DNA of 36,277 nucleotides from contig CAIXLU010000409.1 of the NCBI GenBank assembly GCA_903920315.1, positions 1-36,277 of the forward strand, in the 5' to 3' direction. The stretch's first letter is position 1; each line of letters starts with the position of its first letter. The DNA comes from an uncultured Oscillochloris sp. (GTDB taxonomy: Bacteria > Chloroflexota > Chloroflexia > Chloroflexales > Chloroflexaceae). The notes under the pieces were generated by a model that did not search any database, was not told the DNA's origin, and worked only from the letters and a program-made list of their open reading frames with translations. Below, piece after piece: positions 7,459 through 15,420 of this stretch. The translations under genes were made by a program, and so were the position numbers.

Positions 7459-8808
7459 ATGCCAATTGTTGTCGGTGTGCGATTTAAAGACAGCGGAAAG
7501 ACCTATTACTTCGATCCGTGCGATCTGGAACTGGTTCAAGGCGACTACGTGATCGTGGATACGGCCCGTGGCCTGGAGTTGGCCAAGGTGGCCTATGCGG
7601 GTCGGGACGTCACGGATAGCGAGGTCATCGGCGATCTCAAGCCGGTGCTACGGCGGGCCGATTCGACCGACCTTGAGCGTCAGCGGTTACTCCAGACGCG
7701 CCACGAGGATGTGTTGGCGCGCTGCGCAGAGAAGATCCGTGAGCATAGCCTGCCCATGAGTCTGGTGAAGGCTGAATATAGCTTTGATGGATCGCGTCTC
7801 ACCTTCTACTTTACCGCCGATAAGCGCGTGGATTTCCGCATACTGGTGCGCGATCTCGCCCGCACCTTTAAGAGCCGGATCGAACTGCGCCAGATCGGCC
7901 CGCGTGATGAGGCCAAGCTCCTCGGCGGGATCGGCCCGTGCGGGCGCGTCCTCTGCTGTGCCTCGTTTCTCCCCGATTATGCCCGCGTCAGCATTAAGAT
8001 GGCCAAAGATCAGGATCTGCCGCTCAACCCGGCTAAGATCTCCGGTGTCTGTGGTCGCTTGCTTTGTTGCCTTTCCTATGAACACGAGCAGTATGGTGAG
8101 ATGCGCGGCGATCTGCCTCGGCGCGGTACGTGGGTGCAGACCCCCGACGGCCCTGGTGAGGTGATCGGTCAACACGTCCTCAAGCAGCAACTCATCGTCC
8201 AGCTTTCGAGCAGCGGTATGATCGAGACCTACGACCTGTCCGTTGTTGAGGTGTCCAGCGCGCAGGATGCGGCCTCGGCCCGCTCCCGCATCACCGAGGG
8301 AATCTCCCCGCCGACTCCACCACGTCCGCGAAACCATGAGCGCGACCGTGGCGAGCGCCGCAAGCTACGCGATGAGATCGATCAGTATGATCAGGGAGAG
8401 GATTTGAGCCTGCTGGAAGATGACAGCGATATTCCTAGCGTGAAGGCTATTCCGCCAGCCCCAAAGGCTGTTGCGCCAGCGATTCCGCCGACTGCCCCCA
8501 GCACTCCTCCGGCTGCCCCGCGCACCCCGCGTGAGCCACAGCGCGAGCCGCAGCGTGAGCCACGTCGAACATCTCGTCCTCCACAGCGCGAGCCCCGCCC
8601 GTCCGCCCCGCCCGCTGATCAACGCCCGTCCCAGCCCAAGACGGATCAACGCCCGTCCCAGCCCAAGACGGATCAACGCCCGTCCCAGCCCAAGACGGAT
8701 CAGACTGATCAACGCCCGCCCCAGCCCAAGACTGCCCAGAGTGAAGCCCAGACCGGGCAGCGCCGCCGTCGCCGCAGCAGTGGGAAGGGCGGAAAATCTG
8801 ACGGATGA
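7459..8808 (+). CDS. PSP1-domain protein, RicT (YaaT) family
   Basis: 449 residues. Residues 1-265 form the PSP1/RicT region: VVGVRFKDSGKTYYF at the start, then two cysteine clusters GPCGRVLCCASF (Cys161, 166, 167) and GVCGRLLCCLSYEH (Cys198, 203, 204). In Bacillus RicT is part of an iron-sulfur-bearing Ric complex that affects RNase Y-dependent mRNA processing; the clusters are fully kept here. Residues about 285-449 are a charged, proline-rich, probably disordered tail with tandem DQRPSQPKT repeats and a basic end (RRRRRSSGKGGK). ATG 7459 was chosen because the longer reading from TTG 7390 would translate through the stem-loop at 7402-7426. Confidence 0.85.
   Translation: MPIVVGVRFKDSGKTYYFDPCDLELVQGDYVIVDTARGLELAKVAYAGRDVTDSEVIGDLKPVLRRADSTDLERQRLLQTRHEDVLARCAEKIREHSLPMSLVKAEYSFDGSRLTFYFTADKRVDFRILVRDLARTFKSRIELRQIGPRDEAKLLGGIGPCGRVLCCASFLPDYARVSIKMAKDQDLPLNPAKISGVCGRLLCCLSYEHEQYGEMRGDLPRRGTWVQTPDGPGEVIGQHVLKQQLIVQLSSSGMIETYDLSVVEVSSAQDAASARSRITEGISPPTPPRPRNHERDRGERRKLRDEIDQYDQGEDLSLLEDDSDIPSVKAIPPAPKAVAPAIPPTAPSTPPAAPRTPREPQREPQREPRRTSRPPQREPRPSAPPADQRPSQPKTDQRPSQPKTDQRPSQPKTDQTDQRPPQPKTAQSEAQTGQRRRRRSSGKGGKSDG
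8617..8733. repeat. 27-bp tandem repeats in the RicT-like tail
   Basis: Three identical 27-base units (8617-8643, 8644-8670, 8671-8697), a 9-base partial (8698-8706) and a fourth slightly diverged unit (8707-8733). They encode DQRPSQPKT three times, then DQT and DQRPPQPKT. Length is a multiple of three, so copy-number change keeps the frame. Confidence 0.93.
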
Positions 8809-8860
8809 TAATCTGGGGCGGTTTGTGATCCGCCTTTCTCAATGAGACATGGTTCAATCC

Positions 8861-8970
8861 AGCTTCACAGTTTGGGCTGCGCGTAGTGCGGGCTTCCAGC
8901 CCGCCAGATTCGTGTAATGCGAGATGGAAGCACGACAAACTGTCGCGCTGACACCTGACACCTGAAACCT
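8861..8970. repeat. Composite intergenic element, copy A (hairpin plus heptamers)
   Basis: In the 178-base gap before the CvpA-like gene. It starts with AGCTTCACAGTTT and contains the hairpin GCGGGCT/AGCCCGC (8888-8904). An AAACTGT at 8937-8943 is the inverted partner of ACAGTTT at 8867-8873. It ends with 7-base units GCTGACA, CCTGACA, CCTGAAA (8947-8967). A clearly related copy lies at 15303-15416. Confidence 0.75.
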
Positions 8971-8986
8971 TGTCTGGGACAAAATT

Positions 8987-9493
8987 ATGAACAGTCTTGA
9001 TCTGACGCTCCTCATTGGCGCGGGGATTTTTATGATCCTCGGCATGTACTGGGGGCTGATTCGCCAGGTACTGGCAATCGTGGGACTGATCGTCGGTGTG
9101 GGCATGGCTGGGCGTTTTGGCCCCGACGTGGCCGGCTGGCTTAGTTCGTTTATCGCCGAACCCGAGATCGCTGGGGTGGTCGGTTTTGTGGCGGTACTCG
9201 TGCTGGTGAGCGCGATCACCAGCCTGATTGCTTCGCTGCTGCGCATCTTCGCCGGCCTGCTCTTTCTAGGCTGGATTGACCACCTGCTCGGCGGGGTTCT
9301 TGGGCTGGTTCAGGCTGTGCTTGCCGGGACGGCACTGCTCATTGGGTTGGTGGCCTTCCCCTCACCGGCGTGGTCCGCTGCGGTGGAGGGTTCAATCATG
9401 GCCTCTGGCCTGCTGCGGGTAGCCGGGTTGCTCACCGCACTGCTGCCTGAGATGTTTGGCGCGGCTGTGCGTAGGTTCTTGGGCGGCTCGTAG
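8987..9493 (+). CDS. CvpA-like membrane protein
   Basis: 168 residues with four to five predicted membrane helices. The start NSLDLTLLIGAGIFMILGMY, followed by GLIRQVLAIVGLIVGVGMA, is typical of the CvpA/colicin V production family. These are small inner-membrane proteins of uncertain biochemical role, linked in other bacteria to colicin production and envelope stress. It ends three bases before the next gene and is probably co-transcribed with it. The ribosome site is weak (GGGAC at 8976-8980). Confidence 0.8.
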   Translation: MNSLDLTLLIGAGIFMILGMYWGLIRQVLAIVGLIVGVGMAGRFGPDVAGWLSSFIAEPEIAGVVGFVAVLVLVSAITSLIASLLRIFAGLLFLGWIDHLLGGVLGLVQAVLAGTALLIGLVAFPSPAWSAAVEGSIMASGLLRVAGLLTALLPEMFGAAVRRFLGGS

Positions 9494-9496
9494 TCC

Positions 9497-12400
9497 ATGC
9501 TCTCCATCCTCCTGCTCGGCCCGCCTAAGATCCTGCGCGACGGTGTTCCCGTTGATCTGCCCCGGCGACGCTCGCGGGCGCTGGTCTACTATCTGGCAGT
9601 TCAGCCCGGTGCTGTGGGCCGCGAGCAAACGATGACCCTGCTCTGGCCCGACCACGAGCGTCAGGCCGCCCAGCAACTCCTGCGCACGACGCTGCATACG
9701 GTGCGGAAGGCGCTTGGCCCGGCCCTGATCAGCGGCAAGGATCATCTGGCTATCGCCGCTGATGTTGAGGTGGACGCACGCGCCCTCTTCGCCGTGCAAT
9801 CTTCCTCTGACCTGACAACTCTGGCGGCGGCGCTGGATGGCTACCGGGGAGACCTGTTGGCCGGGTTTACCCTAACCGACAGCGACTCCTTTGATGAATG
9901 GCTGGCCGCCGAGCGTACCCGCATCCGCCTGCTGGTTGTACGCGGCCTCGCCCGCCTATCTCATCTGCATGAGTCTGGCGGCGATTATCTCGCCGCTCTC
10001 GATGCGATGATCCGCGCCCTGGCCTTTGATCCACTCCAGGAGGATCTTCAGCGCACCGCCATGCGCCTGCATTATCTCTCCGGCGACCGTGTGGGTGCCA
10101 TTCGCCGCTACGAGGGGCTGCGCGATCTGCTCGACACCGAGATGGGCGTGCCGCCAATGGCCGAGACGCGGGCACTTTACGATGCGGTGATTAAGGATGA
10201 AGTTCGAGGGATGAAGGATGCGATAGTGACAACAACGCTGGATGCGATACAGCTTCATCCTTCATCCCTCATCCTTCATCCTTCATCCTTCATCCTTCAT
10301 CCTTCATCCTTCATCCTTCATCCTTCATCCCTCCCTTTCACCGGCAGAACTGCCGAACTGGAGCGATTGTTCGCTGCCGTAGACTCAGGTCAACTGGCCC
10401 TGATCGAGGGCGAGCCAGGGATTGGCAAGACCCGTCTGGCTGAGGAGTTTCTGACCCGGCGCGGCGGCTTGATCCTGGTGGGCGAGGCCCGCGAGCTTGA
10501 GCAGAGTCTGCCCTACCAGCCGGTCGTGATGGCCCTGCGCGGCCTGGTTGCTTGTCCCGACTGGCCCGCGCTGCGCGGGCGTCTGGTTCTCGACCCACTG
10601 TGGCTGCGCGAGGTGGCCCGCCTGCTGCCCGAGCTCCTCCCCACCCCCGACGAACTGCCTCCCGCCGATGAGTCGCGGCTCTGGGAATCGCTGGCTCGCC
10701 TGTTGACCGCAGTGGCCCGCGTTAGGCCACTGGCTCTGTTCATTGACGATCTCCAGTGGGCCGACGCCACATCCCTCGGGTTGCTCGCCTACCTGCTGCG
10801 CCGAGTAACCGATGTGCCCTTGGCTATCCTCGCCACTGCGCGCCCCTCCGACCCGCGCTCACCCTTGGGGATCCTGATCAGCGCCCTGCTGCGCGAGGGC
10901 CGTCTGGAGCGCCTGAGCCTGAGTCGTCTGGCTCCCCATGATACCCTGGCTCTGGCTCGCAGCCTCAGTCCGATCTACGCCCAGCCCCTGGCGAGTTGGC
11001 TTGAGCGTAGCGCCGAGGGTAATCCCTACATCATCAGCGAGATTGTGAGTTACGCCCGCAGTAGCGGCCTGCTGATCAGTGACGGCACCCTCAATCTGAA
11101 CGCCCTCTCTGCCGACCCGGTGGTGCCGCAGACGGTCTATAGCCTCATCCACGGACGGCTGATCCGACTCTCCGAGGGCGCACGGCGCGTGCTGGATGCG
11201 GCGGTGGCGGTGGGCCGTGAGTTTGAGTTTGATGTAGCCGCCCGTGCGTCGGCACTTTCTGAGGGAGCCGCACTTGATGCCCTAGACGAACTGCGCATGG
11301 CGCGACTCGTGCGCCCCTTGGACGACGGACGTTTTGCCTTTGACCATAGCCTGACGATGGAGGTGGCCTACCGCGAGGTAGGTGAGCCGCGCCACCGCCT
11401 GCTGCACCGCCGGGTGGGCGAGGCTTTGGAGGCGTTCCATCACGACCGACTGGACGCCGAGGCGGGCCTGATCGCCTCACACTTTGCCGAGGGTGGTGCC
11501 CCCGAGAGGGCGGCGGTCTACGCGGTACGGGCCGGACGGCAGGCGGCGCTGGTAGCCGCATGGGCCGAGGCGGCTGCCTTTTACGCGCAGGCTCTGGCTG
11601 GTACGTCCGACGCCGGTCGCCCGGCTCTGCTTCTGGCGCTCGGCGAGGTATTGCATAACGCGGGTGAAATCGCCCGCGCCGCCGAGTATCTGCGCGAGGC
11701 GCTCGATATATCCCGCGTGCCCGCCGATGCCCACGCCGCCCGTCTCGCCCTGGCCCGCACCATTCTCTCGCAGGGCCACTACGCCGAGATGATCGATCTG
11801 GTGCAACCGCTCCACGCATCGCCGGTGCTTGGCGATGCGGTGACGGCTCTCTTCCTCTGGGGTACCGCTCTTTCGCTAGAGGGTGCCGACCTCGCCGGTG
11901 CTGCCGAGCGCCTACGCGCCGCCGAGTCCCTGATCATTGGGCAGCCTGTTGGTGGCGATCTCACCGCTCTGGCTCAGGTACGCTTTGAGCTGGGCAGTGT
12001 GATGGCCCAGCAGGGCGATCTCGTGCGCGCTATCGCGTACTATCGCGAAGCCATGCACGTGGCCGATGGCAATACCGCCTCCGGTACGAGTACCGATCCC
12101 TGGCGCGTCCTGGCCCGTAATAATCTGGCCTACCACCTGCATCTACAGGGCGACCTCAACTCCGCCGAACGGTATATCGCCGAGGCACTGGCGATTGCGG
12201 AGCAGCGCGGTGCGATCTCGCTTCAGCCCTATCTCTTCTCCACCGCCGGTGAGATCGCTCTGGCCAGGGGTGATCTGGGCGAAGCCGAACGATTGTTCCA
12301 TCTCGGCAAGGCCATCGCTGAACGCCTGCACATCCCCGAGCGCATCGCCGGTCTGGGCGCGAACCTGGGTCTGGTGGCTCTGCACCGGGGCGAACATTCC

Positions 12401-12613
12401 CTAGCCTCCGAATATCTCACCACCGCCCTAATCCGCGCCGACTCCCTGGGAACCCGTCATCTCTCCGCCCAGATCCGGGTCTGGCTGGCTCCTCTGCTAC
12501 CCCCCGCCGAAGCCCGCGTCGCTCTGTCCGAGGCCCGCGCCATCGCCGAGAGCGGTGGCCGCACGCGCATCCTTGAGCAGATTGAGGCGATTTCACGAGA
12601 GGGAGATCTCTGA
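9497..12613 (+). CDS. BTAD/AAA/TPR transcriptional regulator (SARP/LuxR-like)
   Basis: 1038 residues. An N-terminal winged-helix DNA-binding domain (about 1-90; LLGPPKILRDGVPVDLPRRR) is followed by a bacterial transcriptional activator domain (about 95-240). A short repeat-built linker (about 252-279) leads to a STAND-type AAA ATPase with Walker A EGEPGIGKT (about 304-312) and Walker B ALFIDDLQWADA (about 412-422). Helical TPR-like repeats run from about 640 to 1038. This layout is a signal-integrating regulator that binds DNA after ATP/ligand-driven oligomerisation; inducer and targets are unknown. The start is three bases after the CvpA-like stop. The linker is encoded by an out-of-phase 7-base repeat, so the gene could switch on and off. 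Confidence 0.87.
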   Translation: MLSILLLGPPKILRDGVPVDLPRRRSRALVYYLAVQPGAVGREQTMTLLWPDHERQAAQQLLRTTLHTVRKALGPALISGKDHLAIAADVEVDARALFAVQSSSDLTTLAAALDGYRGDLLAGFTLTDSDSFDEWLAAERTRIRLLVVRGLARLSHLHESGGDYLAALDAMIRALAFDPLQEDLQRTAMRLHYLSGDRVGAIRRYEGLRDLLDTEMGVPPMAETRALYDAVIKDEVRGMKDAIVTTTLDAIQLHPSSLILHPSSFILHPSSFILHPSSLPFTGRTAELERLFAAVDSGQLALIEGEPGIGKTRLAEEFLTRRGGLILVGEARELEQSLPYQPVVMALRGLVACPDWPALRGRLVLDPLWLREVARLLPELLPTPDELPPADESRLWESLARLLTAVARVRPLALFIDDLQWADATSLGLLAYLLRRVTDVPLAILATARPSDPRSPLGILISALLREGRLERLSLSRLAPHDTLALARSLSPIYAQPLASWLERSAEGNPYIISEIVSYARSSGLLISDGTLNLNALSADPVVPQTVYSLIHGRLIRLSEGARRVLDAAVAVGREFEFDVAARASALSEGAALDALDELRMARLVRPLDDGRFAFDHSLTMEVAYREVGEPRHRLLHRRVGEALEAFHHDRLDAEAGLIASHFAEGGAPERAAVYAVRAGRQAALVAAWAEAAAFYAQALAGTSDAGRPALLLALGEVLHNAGEIARAAEYLREALDISRVPADAHAARLALARTILSQGHYAEMIDLVQPLHASPVLGDAVTALFLWGTALSLEGADLAGAAERLRAAESLIIGQPVGGDLTALAQVRFELGSVMAQQGDLVRAIAYYREAMHVADGNTASGTSTDPWRVLARNNLAYHLHLQGDLNSAERYIAEALAIAEQRGAISLQPYLFSTAGEIALARGDLGEAERLFHLGKAIAERLHIPERIAGLGANLGLVALHRGEHSLASEYLTTALIRADSLGTRHLSAQIRVWLAPLLPPAEARVALSEARAIAESGGRTRILEQIEAISREGDL
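10206..10270. repeat. 15-bp inverted repeat at the heptamer array
   Basis: GAGGGATGAAGGATG at 10206-10220 is the exact reverse complement of bases 10256-10270 in the first heptamer units, separated by 35 bases. The coding strand therefore carries both orientations of the same repeat, and its mRNA could form a 15-bp hairpin in the interdomain linker. Confidence 0.85.
10253..10329. repeat. Heptanucleotide array (11 units) inside the BTAD regulator gene
   Basis: Eleven consecutive 7-base units CTTCATC. Only unit 3 differs (CCTCATC); units 4-11 are eight perfect copies. Three units encode the heptapeptide LHPSSFI, giving the repetitive linker between the BTAD and ATPase domains. All three frames of the repeat are free of stops, but a change of one or two units would put the 3' two thirds of the gene out of frame. 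Confidence 0.95.
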
Positions 12614-12617
12614 TAAC

Positions 12618-12698
12618 GCCGACCACGAAAAGGTCACGAATACTCAAATGGCGAAGGACAACACCATTCGAGTATTCGTGACCTTATTCGTGGTCGGC
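12618..12698. repeat. Long imperfect inverted repeat after the BTAD gene
   Basis: The left arm 12618-12651 and right arm 12664-12698 are complementary over about 34 bp with one unpaired base and one mismatch, around a 12-base loop. It begins four bases after the BTAD stop codon. There is no T-run directly after the stem; it could serve as a transcript-end hairpin or be a miniature repetitive element. The rest of the gap to 12803 shows only the small dyad GAGCATCATGCTC and a ribosome site. Confidence 0.85.
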
Positions 12699-12802
12699 AC
12701 GCCTGTTCACACTCATGTTCACGCCACGTTAACGGCCCGCCTGTATGCTGCGATCACACGAGCATCATGCTCTCTGAGATTACAATATTAGGAGTTACCA
12801 CT

Positions 12803-13351
12803 ATGAGCTGGGTCATCGATTCTTCTCACTCGTCCATTCAGTTTTGGGTTCGCCATCTGGCCATCTCCAAGGCCCGTGGCGTCTTCGAGACCTTCACCGG
12901 CAGCGTTGATTTTAACGAGGTTGATCCCGCCGCCTCCACCGTCAGTGTCCAGGTTGATGCCAACAGCATCAATACCAAGGACGAGAAGCGCGATGGCCAC
13001 CTCAAGTCGCCCGATTTCTTCGATGTGGCCAACTTCCCGGCCCTCACATTTGTGAGCAAGCAGGTTGAGCTCGTAGACGCGACTCACGGCAAGATCATCG
13101 GCGACCTGACGATTCGCGGGGTAACGAACGAGGTGACGCTGAACACCGAGTACAACGGTCAGTCGAAGTCGCCCTGGGGCACCACCAGCGCCGGTTTTAG
13201 TGCCGAAACCAAGATCAGCCGCAAGGACTGGGGCTTGGTCTGGAATGCGCCCCTGGAGACCGGTGGTGTGCTGGTCGGTGACGATGTGACGATCAACATC
13301 GAACTGGAGATCGTCAAGCAAGTTGAAGTACCGGCTGAAGTAGCGGCCTAA
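12803..13351 (+). CDS. YceI-family lipid-binding-like protein
   Basis: 182 residues. The family pattern runs throughout: WVIDSSHSSIQFWVRHL at the start, KRDGHLKSPDFFDVANFP in the middle, GDLTIRGVTNEVTL and ISRKDWGLVWN later. YceI proteins form a lipocalin-like barrel that binds polyprenoid lipids. The usual periplasmic versions have a signal peptide; this one has none, so a cytoplasmic location is likely. AGGAG at 12790-12794 sets the start at 12803 rather than the upstream in-frame ATG at 12767. It stands alone between two inverted-repeat structures. Confidence 0.9.
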   Translation: MSWVIDSSHSSIQFWVRHLAISKARGVFETFTGSVDFNEVDPAASTVSVQVDANSINTKDEKRDGHLKSPDFFDVANFPALTFVSKQVELVDATHGKIIGDLTIRGVTNEVTLNTEYNGQSKSPWGTTSAGFSAETKISRKDWGLVWNAPLETGGVLVGDDVTINIELEIVKQVEVPAEVAA

Positions 13352-13377
13352 TACGGTTTGGGTCACGTCAAAGTCAC

Positions 13378-13493
13378 CCGCCGTGGGGCTGAAGCCCTCG
13401 GCTCTCTGGGACGAAGCCCGCCTTCGCGGGCTCAGGCAGGCCGCGCAGGCGGCCTTCGCTAACCAAGAGCCGAGGGCTTCAGCCCCACGGCGG
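13378..13493. repeat. 28-bp perfect inverted repeat with two nested hairpins
   Basis: Arms 13378-13405 and 13466-13493 are exactly complementary. The 60-base interior carries two further perfect 7-bp hairpins, AGCCCGC/GCGGGCT (13415-13432) and AGGCCGC/GCGGCCT (13438-13455), so the whole can fold into a three-way junction. It fills the gap between the convergent YceI and ABC genes, four bases from the ABC stop codon, and could end transcription in both directions. Confidence 0.9.
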
Positions 13494-13497
13494 TAAT

Positions 13498-15285
13498 CTA
13501 CGCCGCCGCTTGATCAGCAAACTGCAAATGGTAGAGCCGGTGGTAGAACCCGCCCTGCGCCAGCAGCGTCTCATGGCTGCCGTCCTCCACCACCGTACCC
13601 TGGTGCAGCACAATGATCCGATCCACGTGGCGGATCGTACTCAGCCGGTGGGCGATCACAATGCTGGTACGCCCGTGCAGGATGCGTGTTAGTGCGTCCT
13701 GGATCAGCGCTTCGGTGGCGGTGTCCACGCTGCTGGTGGCCTCGTCCAGAATCAGGAGCACCTCCGGGTTGAAGGCCAGGGCGCGGGCGAAGGCCAGCAA
13801 CTGACGCTGGCCAATGGACAGGTTCGAGCCACGCTCGCGCACCTCGTGGTTGTAACTGCCCGGCAATCGCTCGATAAACACCGAGGCGTTCACCAGTTCC
13901 GCCGCCCAGCGCATGCGCTCGTCGCTGATCTCGTCGCTATGCAGTCGGATATTGCTGGCAATCGTCCCCGAAAAGCAGACCGGATCCTGCGGCACGGCGG
14001 CCACATGTCGCCGCAGATCGCCCTGGGCCATCAGGCAGATGTTCACCCCGTCAAGGAATATTCCGCCCTGCTGCACATCGTAGAAACGGGCCAGTAGACC
14101 CACTGTCGAACTCTTCCCCGCCCCGGTGGCCCCCACAATCGCCACCGACTGTCCGGCTGGAATGTGGATGTTGATCCCCTTTAGCACCGGCTCATTCGGG
14201 TTATAGCCGAACACCACGTCACGAAACTCGATCTCGCCGCGTACCGGGCTGGGTAAGGCCACCGGATGCTCAGGATCGCGCACATCCTCGGGCGTATCAA
14301 GCACCCCAAAGATACGCTCGGCAGAGGCCATGGCCGCCTGGAGGATCGTGTAGCGTTCAGCCAAGTTACGGATGGGCTGGAAGGCCCGCTCCGTGTACTG
14401 CACAAAAGCCGCCAGCATGCCCAATGATGCCCAGCCCCCCATCACGCCCTGTCCGCCGCCGTAGAGAACCGCTGCCGTGCCCACGGCGGCCATGAGCCCC
14501 ACGGATGGGAAGAACAGGGCGAAGACCAGGATCGAGCGCACGTTGGCCTGTAGATACGCCTCGCTCAACTCGGCGAAGTGGGCCTGGCTGACCGCCTCGC
14601 GATTGAACAACTGCGTCACCAGCACCCCGCCGATCTGCTCGTTCAGGTAGGTGTTAATCTTCGCCAGACGCTGCCGCACCACCCGGTAGGTACTGCGCAT
14701 GAAACCCTGGTAGATCGCCACGATCACTGTTAGCACCGGCAGCGTGGCAATGCTGATCAGGGCCAGCCGCCAGTTGAGCGCCAGCATAATCGTGATGATG
14801 CCTATCAACGTGACCGTGTCGGCGACAATCGGCACCAGTCCCTGGGTGAGGAACTCATTCAGCGCGTCCACGTCATTCGTGATCCGGGTGAGCAGCCGCC
14901 CCACCGGGTTGCGGTCGAAAAAACTCAAACTCATACGCTGGATATGCCGGAAGATCGCGGTCCGCACGTCCTGCATCACTTGTTGCCCAACGCTATTCAT
15001 GATGTAGTTATGGATGTAGCGCAGGGCGAAGTTCGCGCCCAGTACGCCCGCGTAGATCGCAAAGATCGGCCACAGGCCATCCAGTTGCCGCGCCGAGATC
15101 GGCCCGTCAATCGCCCACTGCACCAGCAGCGGCGGGGCGAGGTCGGTTAAGGATGCGCCTAGCAGCAGGGCCACAGCGACGGCCAGCCGCTGCCAGTGAG
15201 GCGCGACAAATACCGTCAGCCGACGCACCAGCCGCCCGTCGTATGCCTTGCCCAGAATCTCGTCGTCCTCGAAGCCTTGTGACAT
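13498..15285 (-). CDS. ABC exporter half-transporter, canonical ATP site (second of pair)
   Basis: 595 residues. Six membrane helices (about 30-330) are followed by a nucleotide-binding domain with Walker A VGATGAGKSS, signature NLSIGQRQ (LSIGQ instead of LSGGQ) and Walker B LLILDEATSSVD with the catalytic Glu. It is an MsbA/BmrA-like multidrug or lipid exporter half; the substrate is unknown. ATG 15285 follows GGGGAG with good spacing, in preference to the in-frame ATG at 15300. Its partner lies 135 bases upstream on the same strand, suggesting a heterodimer. Confidence 0.93.
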   Translation of the reverse strand: MSQGFEDDEILGKAYDGRLVRRLTVFVAPHWQRLAVAVALLLGASLTDLAPPLLVQWAIDGPISARQLDGLWPIFAIYAGVLGANFALRYIHNYIMNSVGQQVMQDVRTAIFRHIQRMSLSFFDRNPVGRLLTRITNDVDALNEFLTQGLVPIVADTVTLIGIITIMLALNWRLALISIATLPVLTVIVAIYQGFMRSTYRVVRQRLAKINTYLNEQIGGVLVTQLFNREAVSQAHFAELSEAYLQANVRSILVFALFFPSVGLMAAVGTAAVLYGGGQGVMGGWASLGMLAAFVQYTERAFQPIRNLAERYTILQAAMASAERIFGVLDTPEDVRDPEHPVALPSPVRGEIEFRDVVFGYNPNEPVLKGINIHIPAGQSVAIVGATGAGKSSTVGLLARFYDVQQGGIFLDGVNICLMAQGDLRRHVAAVPQDPVCFSGTIASNIRLHSDEISDERMRWAAELVNASVFIERLPGSYNHEVRERGSNLSIGQRQLLAFARALAFNPEVLLILDEATSSVDTATEALIQDALTRILHGRTSIVIAHRLSTIRHVDRIIVLHQGTVVEDGSHETLLAQGGFYHRLYHLQFADQAAA

Positions 15286-15302
15286 ATCTACTCCCCGCAC
15301 AT

Positions 15303-15416
15303 CAGCTTTACAGTCTACGACGTTCGCAGTGCGGGCTTCCAGCCCGCCAGATGTGCGTTGGCAGGCTGGAAGCCCACACTACGAACTGTAAACCTGACAC
15401 CTGACACCTGACACCT
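15303..15416. repeat. Composite intergenic element, copy B (hairpin plus heptamers)
   Basis: It lies in the gap between the two ABC genes and is related to the element at 8861. CAGCTTTACAGT starts it, the same hairpin GCGGGCT TCC AGCCCGC is at 15331-15347, GAACTGTAA lies further on, and three perfect CCTGACA units are at 15393-15413. An extra segment GGCTGGAAGCCC makes a second inverted match to the hairpin region. The mRNA of both ABC genes would carry it. Confidence 0.75.
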
Positions 15417-15420
15417 CGTC

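Noticed and set aside
10253-10329. CRISPR-like array
   Set aside because: Units are seven bases, contiguous and without spacers; no cas genes are present.
12618-13493. Insertion sequence
   Set aside because: There are two large inverted repeats but no transposase; the only gene between them is an intact YceI with its own ribosome site, and the two repeats are not related to each other.
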